50,789 nucleotides of DNA from Sulfidibacterium sp964549335 (GTDB lineage: Bacteria > Bacteroidota > Bacteroidia > Bacteroidales > F082): contig CAZJUQ010000024.1 in the NCBI GenBank assembly GCA_964549335.1, positions 1 to 50,789 of the forward strand, read 5' to 3'. How positions within the stretch are numbered: the first letter of the stretch is position 1; each line of letters starts with the position of its first letter. The translations under genes and the position numbers were made by a program. The notes beneath the pieces were generated by a model. That model saw nothing but the letters and a program-made list of their open reading frames with translations, ran no database searches and was not told where the DNA came from. This document shows positions 1 to 8,290 of this stretch, in pieces.

Positions 1-71
1 TTTGAACATTAAAAATTAGGGTAAACCCGTATTTGCACGGTAATATAATGTTCAACAAATATCTTATTGTC

Positions 72-1580
72 ATGAAAAAGACTTTTATCATCTTCGTGTT
101 TTTATCCTTTATGTTATTTCGAATAGAAGGACAACCCATTCAACGGGGCATTAGAATTGCCTATGTTGTCAACGATGCACAAATCGATTTCCTAAATGCC
201 CATTTCCAATATGTAATCACTCCGTTTTTGTCGCAGGACATCCGCGATAAAATCAACGGTCCTGTTCTTTTGTTGTACCGTTCCATTCAAGGAACGTGGG
301 AAGGTTTCGAACAATTCGACTGGAATCACATCAACAACCACGAAAATATGTTTTGCCATAGTGACAGCCTGAACCAGTCGTCAGGAACTCGTATCATTAC
401 CATTTGGGATTCATGGTTAATGGATGGTAACGACTTTGTCGATCCTGCATTACCCGGTGCCATGAACCATTGGATTAACTATTATGCCATAACAGCTTCG
501 GGACAGGTAATAGCATTCGGTTACGACGGATTGTTTATCGATTCGGCAGGGCACAGGTTATCGCCAAATGCCGTTTACGGAGTTATGCCTTTCGATTATT
601 CCGATGATTCGTGGCGTGACGGCCGCTACGCCGCACTTTCATACATTAAAACACAATTACCCGGCAACCTTGTTATTTTTAACGGATTACATTCGGATAA
701 CGGAGCCGATTCGAGCTTGACTTTTACCGACGGAGGAATGTGGGAAGATTTTGCCTACGACATTAACGACGGTCGTTACAAAGGTATTGCCAAATGGTTT
801 TCAGCCATCGAATGTCTTGAAAACAACCACGACAGCAGTTCGCTTGTATTGGTGGTAAAAAAACCCGGATTGATTAACGATTTGCAAGCCAGAGTTTTTT
901 CCGTGGCAAGCTTTTTACTGATAAATAACGAAAATACTGTGCTTTCGCTTTCCGATTATTCACTTCAAAACACAATGCAATATTACCCGGAATATGAAAT
1001 CGATCTCGGCGATGCCCTCGAAGAATATATAATGAGAGACGACACACTGTTTATAAGACACTTCGAAAAAGGAATAGTAGTTGTAAATCCCGATTCGGTT
1101 CAAAGCAAGAGTTTCGAAGCAGCGAAAAATTTCGTAAAAATCATTCCGCAAGGAGGAGGCATCATCGATACCACTGCATTTTACGACGGTACGCTTACCT
1201 ACGAACCCCTGGAAAATTCCGGTCTGGAAATAGCTCCCGTAAGTGCGGTTATTTTGATTGATACTACCTTTGTAAATATTGCCGAGAAAAACATCCGCTC
1301 AAACCCATTGACAGGCATCGGTGTATATCCCAATCCGTTTCAAAAAACAGTGAATATTGATTTGAACGTTTGTTTCGAAACTCCTCTTTCGATAACCGTT
1401 CACAACCTTTATGGAATAAAAATAAAAACACTGAATAAGGGGAAAAGCCCGCGCGGAAAATTTCATTTTACATGGAACGGAACCGGCGAAAACGGATTGG
1501 ATGTTCTCGAAGGAATCTATATTATAAAAATAATTGCGGGCGGAAGCATCCGGGAAAAGAAAGTGATTTTTACAAAGTAA
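72..1580 (+). CDS. Secreted putative glycoside hydrolase (GHL15-like barrel) with T9SS sorting domain
   Basis: The protein starts with a signal peptide (MKKTFIIFVFLSFMLF). I chose the ATG at 72 over upstream ATGs at 33 and 48 because it puts the Lys-Lys-hydrophobic signal at the N-terminus. The middle (about residues 30-330) resembles the TIM-barrel of hypothetical glycosyl hydrolase families such as GHL15: a YDGLFIDS strand end with a candidate acidic residue and a later GGMWEDF segment. The last 85 or so residues form a type A secretion sorting domain (VYPNPF, then a FlgD-like WNGTGENG turn and GIYIIKI), so it should be exported by the type IX system and attached to or released from the surface. 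The substrate is unknown. The family assignment is from motif pattern only; the sorting domain is the firm part. Confidence 0.6.
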   Translation: MKKTFIIFVFLSFMLFRIEGQPIQRGIRIAYVVNDAQIDFLNAHFQYVITPFLSQDIRDKINGPVLLLYRSIQGTWEGFEQFDWNHINNHENMFCHSDSLNQSSGTRIITIWDSWLMDGNDFVDPALPGAMNHWINYYAITASGQVIAFGYDGLFIDSAGHRLSPNAVYGVMPFDYSDDSWRDGRYAALSYIKTQLPGNLVIFNGLHSDNGADSSLTFTDGGMWEDFAYDINDGRYKGIAKWFSAIECLENNHDSSSLVLVVKKPGLINDLQARVFSVASFLLINNENTVLSLSDYSLQNTMQYYPEYEIDLGDALEEYIMRDDTLFIRHFEKGIVVVNPDSVQSKSFEAAKNFVKIIPQGGGIIDTTAFYDGTLTYEPLENSGLEIAPVSAVILIDTTFVNIAEKNIRSNPLTGIGVYPNPFQKTVNIDLNVCFETPLSITVHNLYGIKIKTLNKGKSPRGKFHFTWNGTGENGLDVLEGIYIIKIIAGGSIREKKVIFTK

Positions 1581-1602
1581 CAAATATTATTTTACTCAAT
1601 GA

Positions 1603-1851
1603 TTATATATTTTGCGTAATACCTATAATACTCCCCAAACCGGCATCATAAAACCTCGCCCCGTAATCGTACCAATCCAGCCCGTAATCGTCCTGCAACT
1701 CTTTGCCGTTGTAGAGGTAACGGTTGTCGTTTCCGGTATGTTTAAATGCGTTTTGCAATGAGTTGTTTTTTGGCTTTTCGGAGTAAAGATACGAAATTTC
1801 ATAAAAACAGCAAATCCCTTTACGGAAATTACTTTTGAAAACAATTTTTAA
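1603..1851 (-). pseudogene. Remnant of an RHS-repeat-associated core domain gene
   Basis: Reading the minus strand in the frame that ends at the TAA at 1603-1605 gives an open stretch with no ATG, bounded upstream by two tandem TGA codons (1852-1857). Its central part reads NRYLYNGKELQDDYGLDWY followed by DYGARFYDAGLG, the hallmark of the RHS/YD-repeat-associated core domain. In intact RHS proteins this is followed by RW and a variable toxin tip; here it runs into a few unrelated residues and a stop. No repeats lie upstream and no start is visible, so this is a broken fragment. RHS genes are polymorphic toxin or surface genes that commonly leave orphan core fragments. Confidence 0.75.
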
Positions 1852-1953
1852 TCATCATGAACGAGGTCAGTTGATTGACATATATCATCCAAACAAAACT
1901 TAAACACAACGATGTTACATGTGGTTTATTAACCTTTTTTCGAACCGTTAAAT

Positions 1954-1961
1954 TATCTTTG
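1954..1961 (+). promoter_or_regulatory. Candidate Bacteroidota -7 element (TATCTTTG)
   Basis: TATCTTTG matches the TAnnTTTG -7 consensus exactly and faces the beta-propeller gene at 2125. The implied 5' UTR is about 155 bases, long for this group, and no clear TTG lies at the -33 position. The rest of 1852-2124 is AT-rich with no other feature I can support. Confidence 0.3.
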
Positions 1962-2124
1962 CCCCTTTTGCTTAAACAAAAAAATTCCTGCCGGATACTG
2001 ACATGAACAATAAAATTGTTACTTTTCGCCGCTTTTACGGCATATTTCTTATAAAATGGCAACTAAACCTATTATAACAATGTCACTTAAATAAATTGAA
2101 GTATCAAAGAAAAAAATATTAATC

Positions 2125-4851
2125 ATGAAAAAGATTTTCCCTTTTATTGTCTTATTGATAATAACTATTACGTCCCTCTTTTATTTCCATTCAGAAAGAG
2201 ACAACAGGCGTATGCAATATGAGAAATACATTTTAAATACGGCATTAAAAATTCAAAATGAGGGTGAAAAGAGCGGCAACGAAACCGTGGCCGATGACCC
2301 CTCCGCCGCCGCAATGCAAGAGTTTTTCAAAACCGTTGACCCACGGGTGGGTTATGTCCCTGTAGAAAGGTTGATAGATGCTTACAAGCAAACCGTTGAA
2401 TTGGAACAAAAACAGAAAACCGACAGAAACAACCCTCCGGTTATCTATTGGAACCAATTGGGCAGCAATATGGGAGGACGCACACGCATGATAATGTTCG
2501 ACCCCAACGACCCCGGTCATAAAAAAGTTTGGGCGGGAGGAGTAACAGGCGGGTTATGGTACAACAACGACATAACCGACGCAACAAGCAGTTGGGTACC
2601 CGTGGGCGACTTTTGGAGCAACCTTGCCATCAGTTGCATGGCATACGACCCCAACAACAGCCAAGTGATGTACATAGGCACCGGCGAAGCCCAAACGGCA
2701 AGAATAATCTACCGTAAATCGTCGGGAGTGGGATGCGGAATTTTTAAAACCGAGGACGGCGGGGAAACATGGAATTTATTAACCACAACAGGAGGTTTTA
2801 AATATATTACCGATATTGTTGTAAAAAACGAAAACGGAAATTCGGTTATTTACGCGGGTGTGGTTTCGGGAACATATGAGGGACAAAACCACCAAAGTGA
2901 ACCCTCCGACGGGCTTTACCGCTCTGACGATAACGGAAATACATGGACACAAGTTTTGCCTGATATTCCCGGAACACCGGGTATCCCTTATGCCGTTGCC
3001 GATATAGAGCTTGCTGCAAACGGTAGAATTTTCGTGGGAACAATGGAAAACCTCAACCTGAAAGGAGGAGCCACAATCCTCTATTCCGACAACGGATTGT
3101 CCGGCAGCTGGACGGTATATGATCATTACAATAATGTAATAAGCAATGATAACGACTGGACAATACCGGCACGTACAATAATAGCTTCGGCACCTTCCAA
3201 TCCCGATATTGTTTACGCTCAATTTGCCGGAGGAAGAAACGACGAATTTATTTATTACAGGGGAAGGTATATGGCCAAATCGAACGATGGCGGCGCCACA
3301 TGGACCAATGTAAATATTCCCGCTCCCGATTGGTCGACATTGGCCTGGCACGCTTTCGACCTGGCAATATCGCCAAACAACCCCGACATCCTTTTTACCG
3401 GCGGACTCGACTTGTGGCGGACTAACAACGGTGGCAATTATTGGAGAAAAGTCTCCGACTGGAGTTTGATGTACTCGGGAGGCGGAGACGATTACGTTCA
3501 TGCCGACCAACACCACATAATATACCGTCCCAATCATCCCGAAACGGCTGTTTTTTCAAGCGACGGCGGTGTCTTTTTAACCAACACCGCAAATCAAACA
3601 CAACCTGTATTTATGGAGCGTAACAAAGGTTTTGCAACTTTACAATTTTATACCTGTTGCATAAATCCCACTGCCGGCTCGCACCAATACATTGGGGGGT
3701 TGCAAGATAACGGAACCCTTGAATACAGCGGCACTCCCTTCGATTTGTTTGATATGATAGACGGCGGCGACGGGGCTTTTTGTTTTTGGGATCAGGACGA
3801 ACCCTCGGTTTTTATCACCTCGGTATATTACAATCAGTACAAAAGTTATCTGAACGGTAATGTAACAGGTTGGTTCGGCGGAAATTCGGGGACTTTCATA
3901 AGCCCGGCGGATTACGATTACAAAAACAATATTTTGTATTCCAACGCCGTAAAATTTTCGGGATATAACTCAAATACCCTTTTAAGGGCAAAAAACATCC
4001 CGCTCAACCCCTCATCGCAATTAATCAACATAAATACGGGCGTAACCGTACCGTTCAGCGCGGTAACCTATTCTCCCTATTCGCAACCGGGCACAAGCAC
4101 CCTCTTTGTCGGTACGGTATCGGGCAGACTATTCAAGGTTGTAAATGCACAAAACAACCCCTCAAGCACTGAAATAGGAAGCCCCGATTTCCCCGACGGA
4201 AATATATCGTGTATTGCCCTGGGAAATTCCGAAGACACCTTACTGGTAACATTCTCCAATTACGGAGTATCATCGGTTTGGCAAAGTTACGACGGTGGCA
4301 ACTCATGGCAGGAAAAAGAGGCAAACCTTCCCGACATGCCAATTCGCTGGGCTATTTATCATCCCGAAAATACGGGACAGGCACTGCTTGCCACCGAACT
4401 GGGAGTATGGGCAACAAATACCCTGAAAGTGGAAGAAACGGAGTGGGCTCCCGCCGTTGACGGCATGGCAAATGTCCGCGTCGATATGCTCAAAATACGA
4501 AAAAGCGACAACCATGTTTTGGCGGCAACCCACGGACGCGGATTTTTTACAACCACTTACGTGAAAGATATTTACGATGACATAAAAGAGCCCGTATCGG
4601 ATAACGGCAATCTGAAAATATTTCCCAATCCCGCAAAAAGTCATATTAACATCTCAACGGGCAACTCAAATACGGCAAAAGCGGTTATCACTTTTGTATC
4701 GCAAACCGGCATGGAGGTATTGAAAAAGGAGGTAAAACTTACAAATGGCAATTTTCAGGGCTTCGACGTTTCGTATCTGCCAAAAGGAATATATATTGTA
4801 AATGTTTCGACAGAAGATTACAGAACGACAAAAAAGGTTATAATAGAATAA
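2125..4851 (+). CDS. Secreted Asp-box beta-propeller protein (sialidase/Vps10-like fold) with T9SS sorting domain
   Basis: A 908-residue exported protein. The N-terminus has a Lys-Lys start and a hydrophobic segment (residues 4-20). The body carries repeated Asp-box (BNR) turns of the S-x-D-x-G-x-T-W type: KTEDGGETW, RSDDNGNTW, KSNDGGATW, RTNNGGNYW and QSYDGGNSW. These mark the beta-propellers of sialidase, GH74 xyloglucanase and sortilin/Vps10 families. The C-terminus (LKIFPNPAKSHINIS to the end) is a type A sorting domain for type IX secretion. Asp-boxes alone do not prove an enzyme, and I cannot identify GH74 or sialidase catalytic residues, so it may bind or scaffold. A hairpin terminator follows the stop at once. 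Confidence 0.75.
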   Translation: MKKIFPFIVLLIITITSLFYFHSERDNRRMQYEKYILNTALKIQNEGEKSGNETVADDPSAAAMQEFFKTVDPRVGYVPVERLIDAYKQTVELEQKQKTDRNNPPVIYWNQLGSNMGGRTRMIMFDPNDPGHKKVWAGGVTGGLWYNNDITDATSSWVPVGDFWSNLAISCMAYDPNNSQVMYIGTGEAQTARIIYRKSSGVGCGIFKTEDGGETWNLLTTTGGFKYITDIVVKNENGNSVIYAGVVSGTYEGQNHQSEPSDGLYRSDDNGNTWTQVLPDIPGTPGIPYAVADIELAANGRIFVGTMENLNLKGGATILYSDNGLSGSWTVYDHYNNVISNDNDWTIPARTIIASAPSNPDIVYAQFAGGRNDEFIYYRGRYMAKSNDGGATWTNVNIPAPDWSTLAWHAFDLAISPNNPDILFTGGLDLWRTNNGGNYWRKVSDWSLMYSGGGDDYVHADQHHIIYRPNHPETAVFSSDGGVFLTNTANQTQPVFMERNKGFATLQFYTCCINPTAGSHQYIGGLQDNGTLEYSGTPFDLFDMIDGGDGAFCFWDQDEPSVFITSVYYNQYKSYLNGNVTGWFGGNSGTFISPADYDYKNNILYSNAVKFSGYNSNTLLRAKNIPLNPSSQLININTGVTVPFSAVTYSPYSQPGTSTLFVGTVSGRLFKVVNAQNNPSSTEIGSPDFPDGNISCIALGNSEDTLLVTFSNYGVSSVWQSYDGGNSWQEKEANLPDMPIRWAIYHPENTGQALLATELGVWATNTLKVEETEWAPAVDGMANVRVDMLKIRKSDNHVLAATHGRGFFTTTYVKDIYDDIKEPVSDNGNLKIFPNPAKSHINISTGNSNTAKAVITFVSQTGMEVLKKEVKLTNGNFQGFDVSYLPKGIYIVNVSTEDYRTTKKVIIE

Positions 4852-4861
4852 TATACGGTTT

Positions 4862-4899
4862 AAAACTCCAAGTGGTAAAAAATTGCTATTTGGAGTTTT
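4862..4899. terminator. Bidirectional hairpin terminator between convergent genes
   Basis: The 10-bp arms AAAACTCCAA (4862-4871) and TTGGAGTTTT (4890-4899) form a stem followed by a T run on the plus strand, and by TTTT in the other direction. The right arm lies inside the last codons of the convergent minus-strand gene (stop at 4886), so the coding end doubles as a terminator arm. Confidence 0.75.
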
Positions 4900-5380
4900 T
4901 TATCTTCTCTTCGATTACGGTGGTCGAATATCCCTCAATAAAATCCACGGTATGCACTTCGCCGCCGCGGTTTTTTACAATGTCGTACCCTACTATGTAT
5001 TCGGGCTTGTAATCGCTTCCCTTTACCAGAATATCGGGTTGTACAAGTTTTATTAATTCGTATGGAGTATCTTCGTCGAAAATGACAACGGCATCGACAA
5101 ACAGCATTGAGGCCAACATCATTGAACGCGATTTCTCTTCTGTTATCGGACGTCCCGGTTTTTTAATGCGCCGTATCGAATTGTCGCTGTTCAGCCCTAT
5201 AATTAATATGTCGCCCAAATCTTTCGCTTTGGACAAATATACCAGATGACCAAGATGTAAAAGGTCGAAACAGCCGTTTGTAAAAACTATTTTCTTGTTT
5301 TGAAAACGCCATACGGCAATTTGTTGTTTCAGTCTTTCATAACTGAAAATTTTATTTTCAATTCTCTCTATACTTTTCAT
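4886..5380 (-). CDS. rfaE2: D-glycero-beta-D-manno-heptose 1-phosphate adenylyltransferase
   Basis: This 164-residue protein is a stand-alone version of the C-terminal nucleotidyltransferase domain of HldE. It would join AMP from ATP to heptose 1-phosphate to make ADP-heptose for the lipopolysaccharide inner core. The cytidylyltransferase signature is clear: FTNGCFDLLHLGH with the HxGH motif at residues 42-45, then LNSDNSIRRIKKPGRPI and a C-terminal EGYSTTVIEEKI. Its start overlaps the end of the upstream membrane-protein gene by 23 bases, which indicates cotranscription and probably translational coupling. It is the last gene of the panC-panD operon. The matching kinase (rfaE1) is not in the window. 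Confidence 0.85.
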   Translation of the reverse strand: MKSIERIENKIFSYERLKQQIAVWRFQNKKIVFTNGCFDLLHLGHLVYLSKAKDLGDILIIGLNSDNSIRRIKKPGRPITEEKSRSMMLASMLFVDAVVIFDEDTPYELIKLVQPDILVKGSDYKPEYIVGYDIVKNRGGEVHTVDFIEGYSTTVIEEKIKNSK

Positions 5381-6389
5381 TTACCGGTTTTTGATTTTTT
5401 GTTAAAACAAGTATTAGATAAGACATTCCGCCAACACCAACATTCAGCAATGTTTGTCCGGCATGAAGAATGGCGGCAAAAGAGCCTGCGGCATTGGCAT
5501 TTATATGATACAGTTCAAACAATATTGCTTTTACAATAAAGTGATAAGCCCCTATACCGCCCGGAACGGGAGCTACAATTCCCAGGCTTCCTATGGCAAG
5601 TATTGTCAATCCGTCAACAAAATCAAGATGACTCGTATCTTTCAGCATATGAACCGGCAAATAAACCATTAAAGCGTAAAAAAACCATATTACTGCCGTA
5701 TAGAACAAAAACAGCCATTTTTGCTTCATCCGTTTTATGGTTTTAATACCGTCCAGTAACCCCTTGACAAAATCGCTCCATTTATTATAAAACGACAACT
5801 GTTTTATCCGGTGCCAATATAGTTTCAGAAACAGAACGGAAAGAAATACCAGCAGAAGAACAAAAGCTACGGCAATCAAAATACTCCATTTATTGTCAAA
5901 AATGGAGTCGGCTACCGGTCCGAATATTTTTTGTAAAAAATCGCCTACCAGGTCAAGTTGAAAAATTATAACGAGAAAAATAAGTACAATCAACACCAAC
6001 ATATCGAAGAGTCTTTCGGAAATCACCGAACCGAAAAGGGAATTGAAAGGGATGTTCTCTTTTTTTGACAGCACGCCACATCGCATAAATTCACCCATGC
6101 GGGGGACGGCAGTATTTGCCATATAGCCCGTCATTACTGCAAAAAACGTTGTCCACAACCTGGTTTTATATCCCATACTGTTAATGAGGAGGTTCCAACG
6201 GGCTGCACGGGTAATATGCGACAACACCGCAAAAATAAGTGCTAAAAAGAGCCAGCGGTAATCGGCCTCTTCAATGTTTCGCCAAACCACACTAAGATCG
6301 AGTTTACGAAAACTGAGCCACAATAAACTTATGCCGAAAAGCAAAAAAGCTATATATTCCAGAATTTTTAATATTTTCTTTTTCGGCAC
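5358..6389 (-). CDS. Polytopic membrane protein of the lysylphosphatidylglycerol synthase/flippase TM family (UPF0104)
   Basis: A 343-residue integral membrane protein with about eight hydrophobic helices. It has family-typical segments: SHITRAARWNLLI near residues 58-70, an NTAVPRMGEFMR loop near 92-103, and GSLGIVAPVPGGIGAYHF near 265-282. This is the pattern of the PF03706 LPG_synthase_TM group, the membrane half of MprF and of AglD-like proteins. No aminoacyl-transfer domain is fused to it, so a lipid-handling or flippase-like role is more likely than lysyl-lipid synthesis. It starts 7 bases after panD and overlaps the heptose adenylyltransferase gene by 23 bases, so it sits inside a tight operon. 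Substrate unknown. Confidence 0.75.
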   Translation of the reverse strand: MPKKKILKILEYIAFLLFGISLLWLSFRKLDLSVVWRNIEEADYRWLFLALIFAVLSHITRAARWNLLINSMGYKTRLWTTFFAVMTGYMANTAVPRMGEFMRCGVLSKKENIPFNSLFGSVISERLFDMLVLIVLIFLVIIFQLDLVGDFLQKIFGPVADSIFDNKWSILIAVAFVLLLVFLSVLFLKLYWHRIKQLSFYNKWSDFVKGLLDGIKTIKRMKQKWLFLFYTAVIWFFYALMVYLPVHMLKDTSHLDFVDGLTILAIGSLGIVAPVPGGIGAYHFIVKAILFELYHINANAAGSFAAILHAGQTLLNVGVGGMSYLILVLTKNQKPVNEKYREN

Positions 6390-6396
6390 TTTTGTA

Positions 6397-6744
6397 CTAT
6401 TTTATTCTGTTATTTTCGTCCGGAAAAAGGATTGCAGGTTTGTGGTTTGCAGCCTCTTCGGGTGTCATTGCCGCATACGACACTATAATAATAAGGTCGT
6501 TAATCATAACTTTTCTTGCGGCTGCACCGTTCAGCCCTATACATCCCGAACCCCTTTCGCCTTTTATCACATAGGTGTCAAAACGCTCTCCGTTGTTAAT
6601 ATTATATATATAGACTCTTTCGTTCTCAATGAGGTTGGCAGCATCCATCAAATCTTCGTCAATAGTTATACTGCCGATGTAATCGAGTTCCGCTTCAGTA
6701 ACCTTAGCTCTATGAATTTTCGATTTTAAAACTTCTATTGTCAT
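6397..6744 (-). CDS. panD: Aspartate 1-decarboxylase
   Basis: The 115-residue pro-enzyme decarboxylates L-aspartate to beta-alanine, the second substrate of PanC in pantothenate and coenzyme A synthesis. The autocatalytic cleavage site Gly24-Ser25 sits in the family sequence DYIGSITID, the same numbering as E. coli PanD; Ser25 would become the pyruvoyl group. Lys9, Tyr22, the NGERFDTYVI segment (Arg54 region) and GLNGAAARKV are all in place. Length is normal for the shorter Bacteroidota forms. It follows panC by 33 bases and precedes a membrane-protein gene by 7. A TATTTTTG -7 candidate overlaps the panC stop and could give it its own transcript. Confidence 0.95.
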   Translation of the reverse strand: MTIEVLKSKIHRAKVTEAELDYIGSITIDEDLMDAANLIENERVYIYNINNGERFDTYVIKGERGSGCIGLNGAAARKVMINDLIIIVSYAAMTPEEAANHKPAILFPDENNRIK

Positions 6745-6769
6745 AATATCGTGTTCTGTTTAGACGCTG

Positions 6770-6777
6770 CAAAAATA
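6770..6777 (-). promoter_or_regulatory. Candidate internal -7 element (TATTTTTG) before panD
   Basis: On the minus strand TATTTTTG fits TAnnTTTG and lies directly after the panC stop, placing a start site roughly 15-20 bases before the panD ATG. No -33 TTG is obvious, so this is only a motif match. Confidence 0.35.
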
Positions 6778-7623
6778 CTAAATTAAACTTATGTTGTCAA
6801 TCAATCTTACATCATTCATCCAAACAGCTACAAAGGCTCTCGGCTTTTTGGTTTGACCCCATGCCGTAACAGGTTTAAGGGTGTCTTCGTCGGCAATTTC
6901 GAAATATTCGAGTTTGAAATTTTCGTTCGCGTCAAAAATATTATAAATCATTTGCTTTAATGGCAAGGGACAAATATCGTCTTTCCGTTTTTTTGCAAGT
7001 TGCAATGTTTCGTAAATAAAAGAGGCCTCTTTACGCTGTTGCGGAGTAAGCCTTTCGTTACGCGAACTCATTGCCAATCCGCCGGCTTCCCTGACAGTGG
7101 CACAAGGAACAATTTCAACGGGAAGTTTTTCAGTCTTGACAAGTTCTTTAATTATTGCAAGCTGTTGAAAATCCTTCTCTCCGAAATAGGCTTTATGTGG
7201 CGAAACAATGTCAAAAAGGCGTTTAACCACTACCGCCACTCCGTTAAAATGCCCGGGGCGGTATTTCCCTTCCATAACTCTTTCAAGTTCGCCGAAATCA
7301 TATTTTTCTATTGCTTCACCCTCGGGATACATCTCTTGGGAGGTAGGACTGAAAAGAATATCGCACCCCACCTCTTCCAAAAGTTTTATGTCTTTATCCA
7401 AATTTCGCGGATACTTTTCCAAGTCGGCTTTATTGTTAAACTGAATGGGGTTGACAAAAACACTGACGGCAAGGATGTCGTTTTCAGCTTTTGCTTTTTC
7501 CATAAGGCTGAGGTGGCCGCGGTGCAAAGCTCCCATGGTAGGAACAAAACCTATGGTTTTTCCCTCTTTCCTTAGTTTTTCAACTGCAGCGGCAGTATCC
7601 GCTTTGGTTGTATATATTTCCAT
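6778..7623 (-). CDS. panC: Pantothenate synthetase
   Basis: The 281-residue cytoplasmic enzyme joins pantoate and beta-alanine with ATP to make pantothenate. Diagnostic parts are PTMGALHRGHLSLM near the N-terminus (the HxGH nucleotide-binding motif, His34 and His37), VNPIQFNNKADLEKYPR, the AYFGEKDFQQ loop and the KMSKS-like MSSRNERL. Length matches the family. It lies 18 bases after a thioredoxin-like gene and 33 before panD, whose product supplies beta-alanine, so two consecutive pathway steps are made from one transcript. panB and panE are not in the window. Confidence 0.95.
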   Translation of the reverse strand: MEIYTTKADTAAAVEKLRKEGKTIGFVPTMGALHRGHLSLMEKAKAENDILAVSVFVNPIQFNNKADLEKYPRNLDKDIKLLEEVGCDILFSPTSQEMYPEGEAIEKYDFGELERVMEGKYRPGHFNGVAVVVKRLFDIVSPHKAYFGEKDFQQLAIIKELVKTEKLPVEIVPCATVREAGGLAMSSRNERLTPQQRKEASFIYETLQLAKKRKDDICPLPLKQMIYNIFDANENFKLEYFEIADEDTLKPVTAWGQTKKPRAFVAVWMNDVRLIDNISLI

Positions 7624-7641
7624 TTTAAAATCACAATATTA

Positions 7642-8160
7642 TTAATGCGCCTTTTTCAATATCTTATACAAATCTTTTTCCAATGTCTTTTTGGGCGACT
7701 CAACAATCCTGCCGAGCTCTTTTCCGTCTTGATAAATTATAAACAGGGGGATTCTCGTAACTTCGTATTTGGCGATATCGGTAGTCATGGCACGTTTTGC
7801 CCTGTCAACGGCAATAAGTGTTACGTCATTCTCATTGTAACCCGATTTATCAAGAATTTTATAAAACCTGGGAACCTGAATTTTGCTGTCGCTGCACCAA
7901 CTGCCGAAGATAATCACAATTTTGGTTTTATCTATCTTATCTTTTATCTTATCGATAATTTTCCGTGAGGGTTTGTATGCATCGTACTGGGTGACAAAGT
8001 ATTTTCCGAACAGCCCCCATTTCAGTCCGTTGCGGTCGCAAAAACCCACCAAAACATCTTTGTGCAACTTTCCGTCGGTAATTACCGTGTTTTTACTTTG
8101 AGCGCTCAACAAACTGCTGCCCAACAGCATGATTATTAATGACAAAATCTTTATTTTCAT
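7642..8160 (-). CDS. Exported thioredoxin-fold protein with a CxxS active site
   Basis: This 172-residue protein begins with a signal peptide (MKIKILSLIIMLLGSSLLSAQ), so it is periplasmic or outer-membrane facing. The thioredoxin fold is recognisable from IVIIFGSWCSDSK (residues 81-93), the following helix QVPRFYKIL, the strand VTLIAVD and the cis-proline loop RIPLFIIYQDGKELGR. The active site is Cys89-Ser-Asp-Ser92, so the second, resolving cysteine is replaced by serine. That rules out a normal dithiol reductase and suggests monothiol chemistry, mixed-disulfide trapping or isomerase activity (inference). It is the first gene of the panC-panD operon, which does not explain its role. Confidence 0.75.
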   Translation of the reverse strand: MKIKILSLIIMLLGSSLLSAQSKNTVITDGKLHKDVLVGFCDRNGLKWGLFGKYFVTQYDAYKPSRKIIDKIKDKIDKTKIVIIFGSWCSDSKIQVPRFYKILDKSGYNENDVTLIAVDRAKRAMTTDIAKYEVTRIPLFIIYQDGKELGRIVESPKKTLEKDLYKILKKAH

Positions 8161-8290
8161 ACGTTTTAAGTTTTAGTTTTGTTAAAAACTCCGGGTCGTT
8201 TCAAATTCATTACCGACAAATACGGAATTAAAATGTTTCACAAAATTACGTTATTAAACCGACCCCGGTTAAATTTTAACTCTTTTTATT

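Noticed and set aside
1623..1844. A 73-codon minus-strand ORF with an ATG over the RHS remnant
   Set aside because: It is in a different frame from the RHS core reading; Thr-rich product is a shadow of the remnant.
1829..2062. A 77-codon minus-strand frame between the RHS remnant and the propeller gene
   Set aside because: Low-complexity, no family, no ribosome context, and antisense to the candidate promoter of the next gene.
6274..6729. A 151-codon plus-strand frame opposite panD
   Set aside because: Antisense to panD, whose catalytic motif is intact.
8264..8278. Small hairpin (AACCG/CGGTT) downstream of threonine dehydrogenase
   Set aside because: Stem is only 5 bp with no T tract after it on the minus strand.
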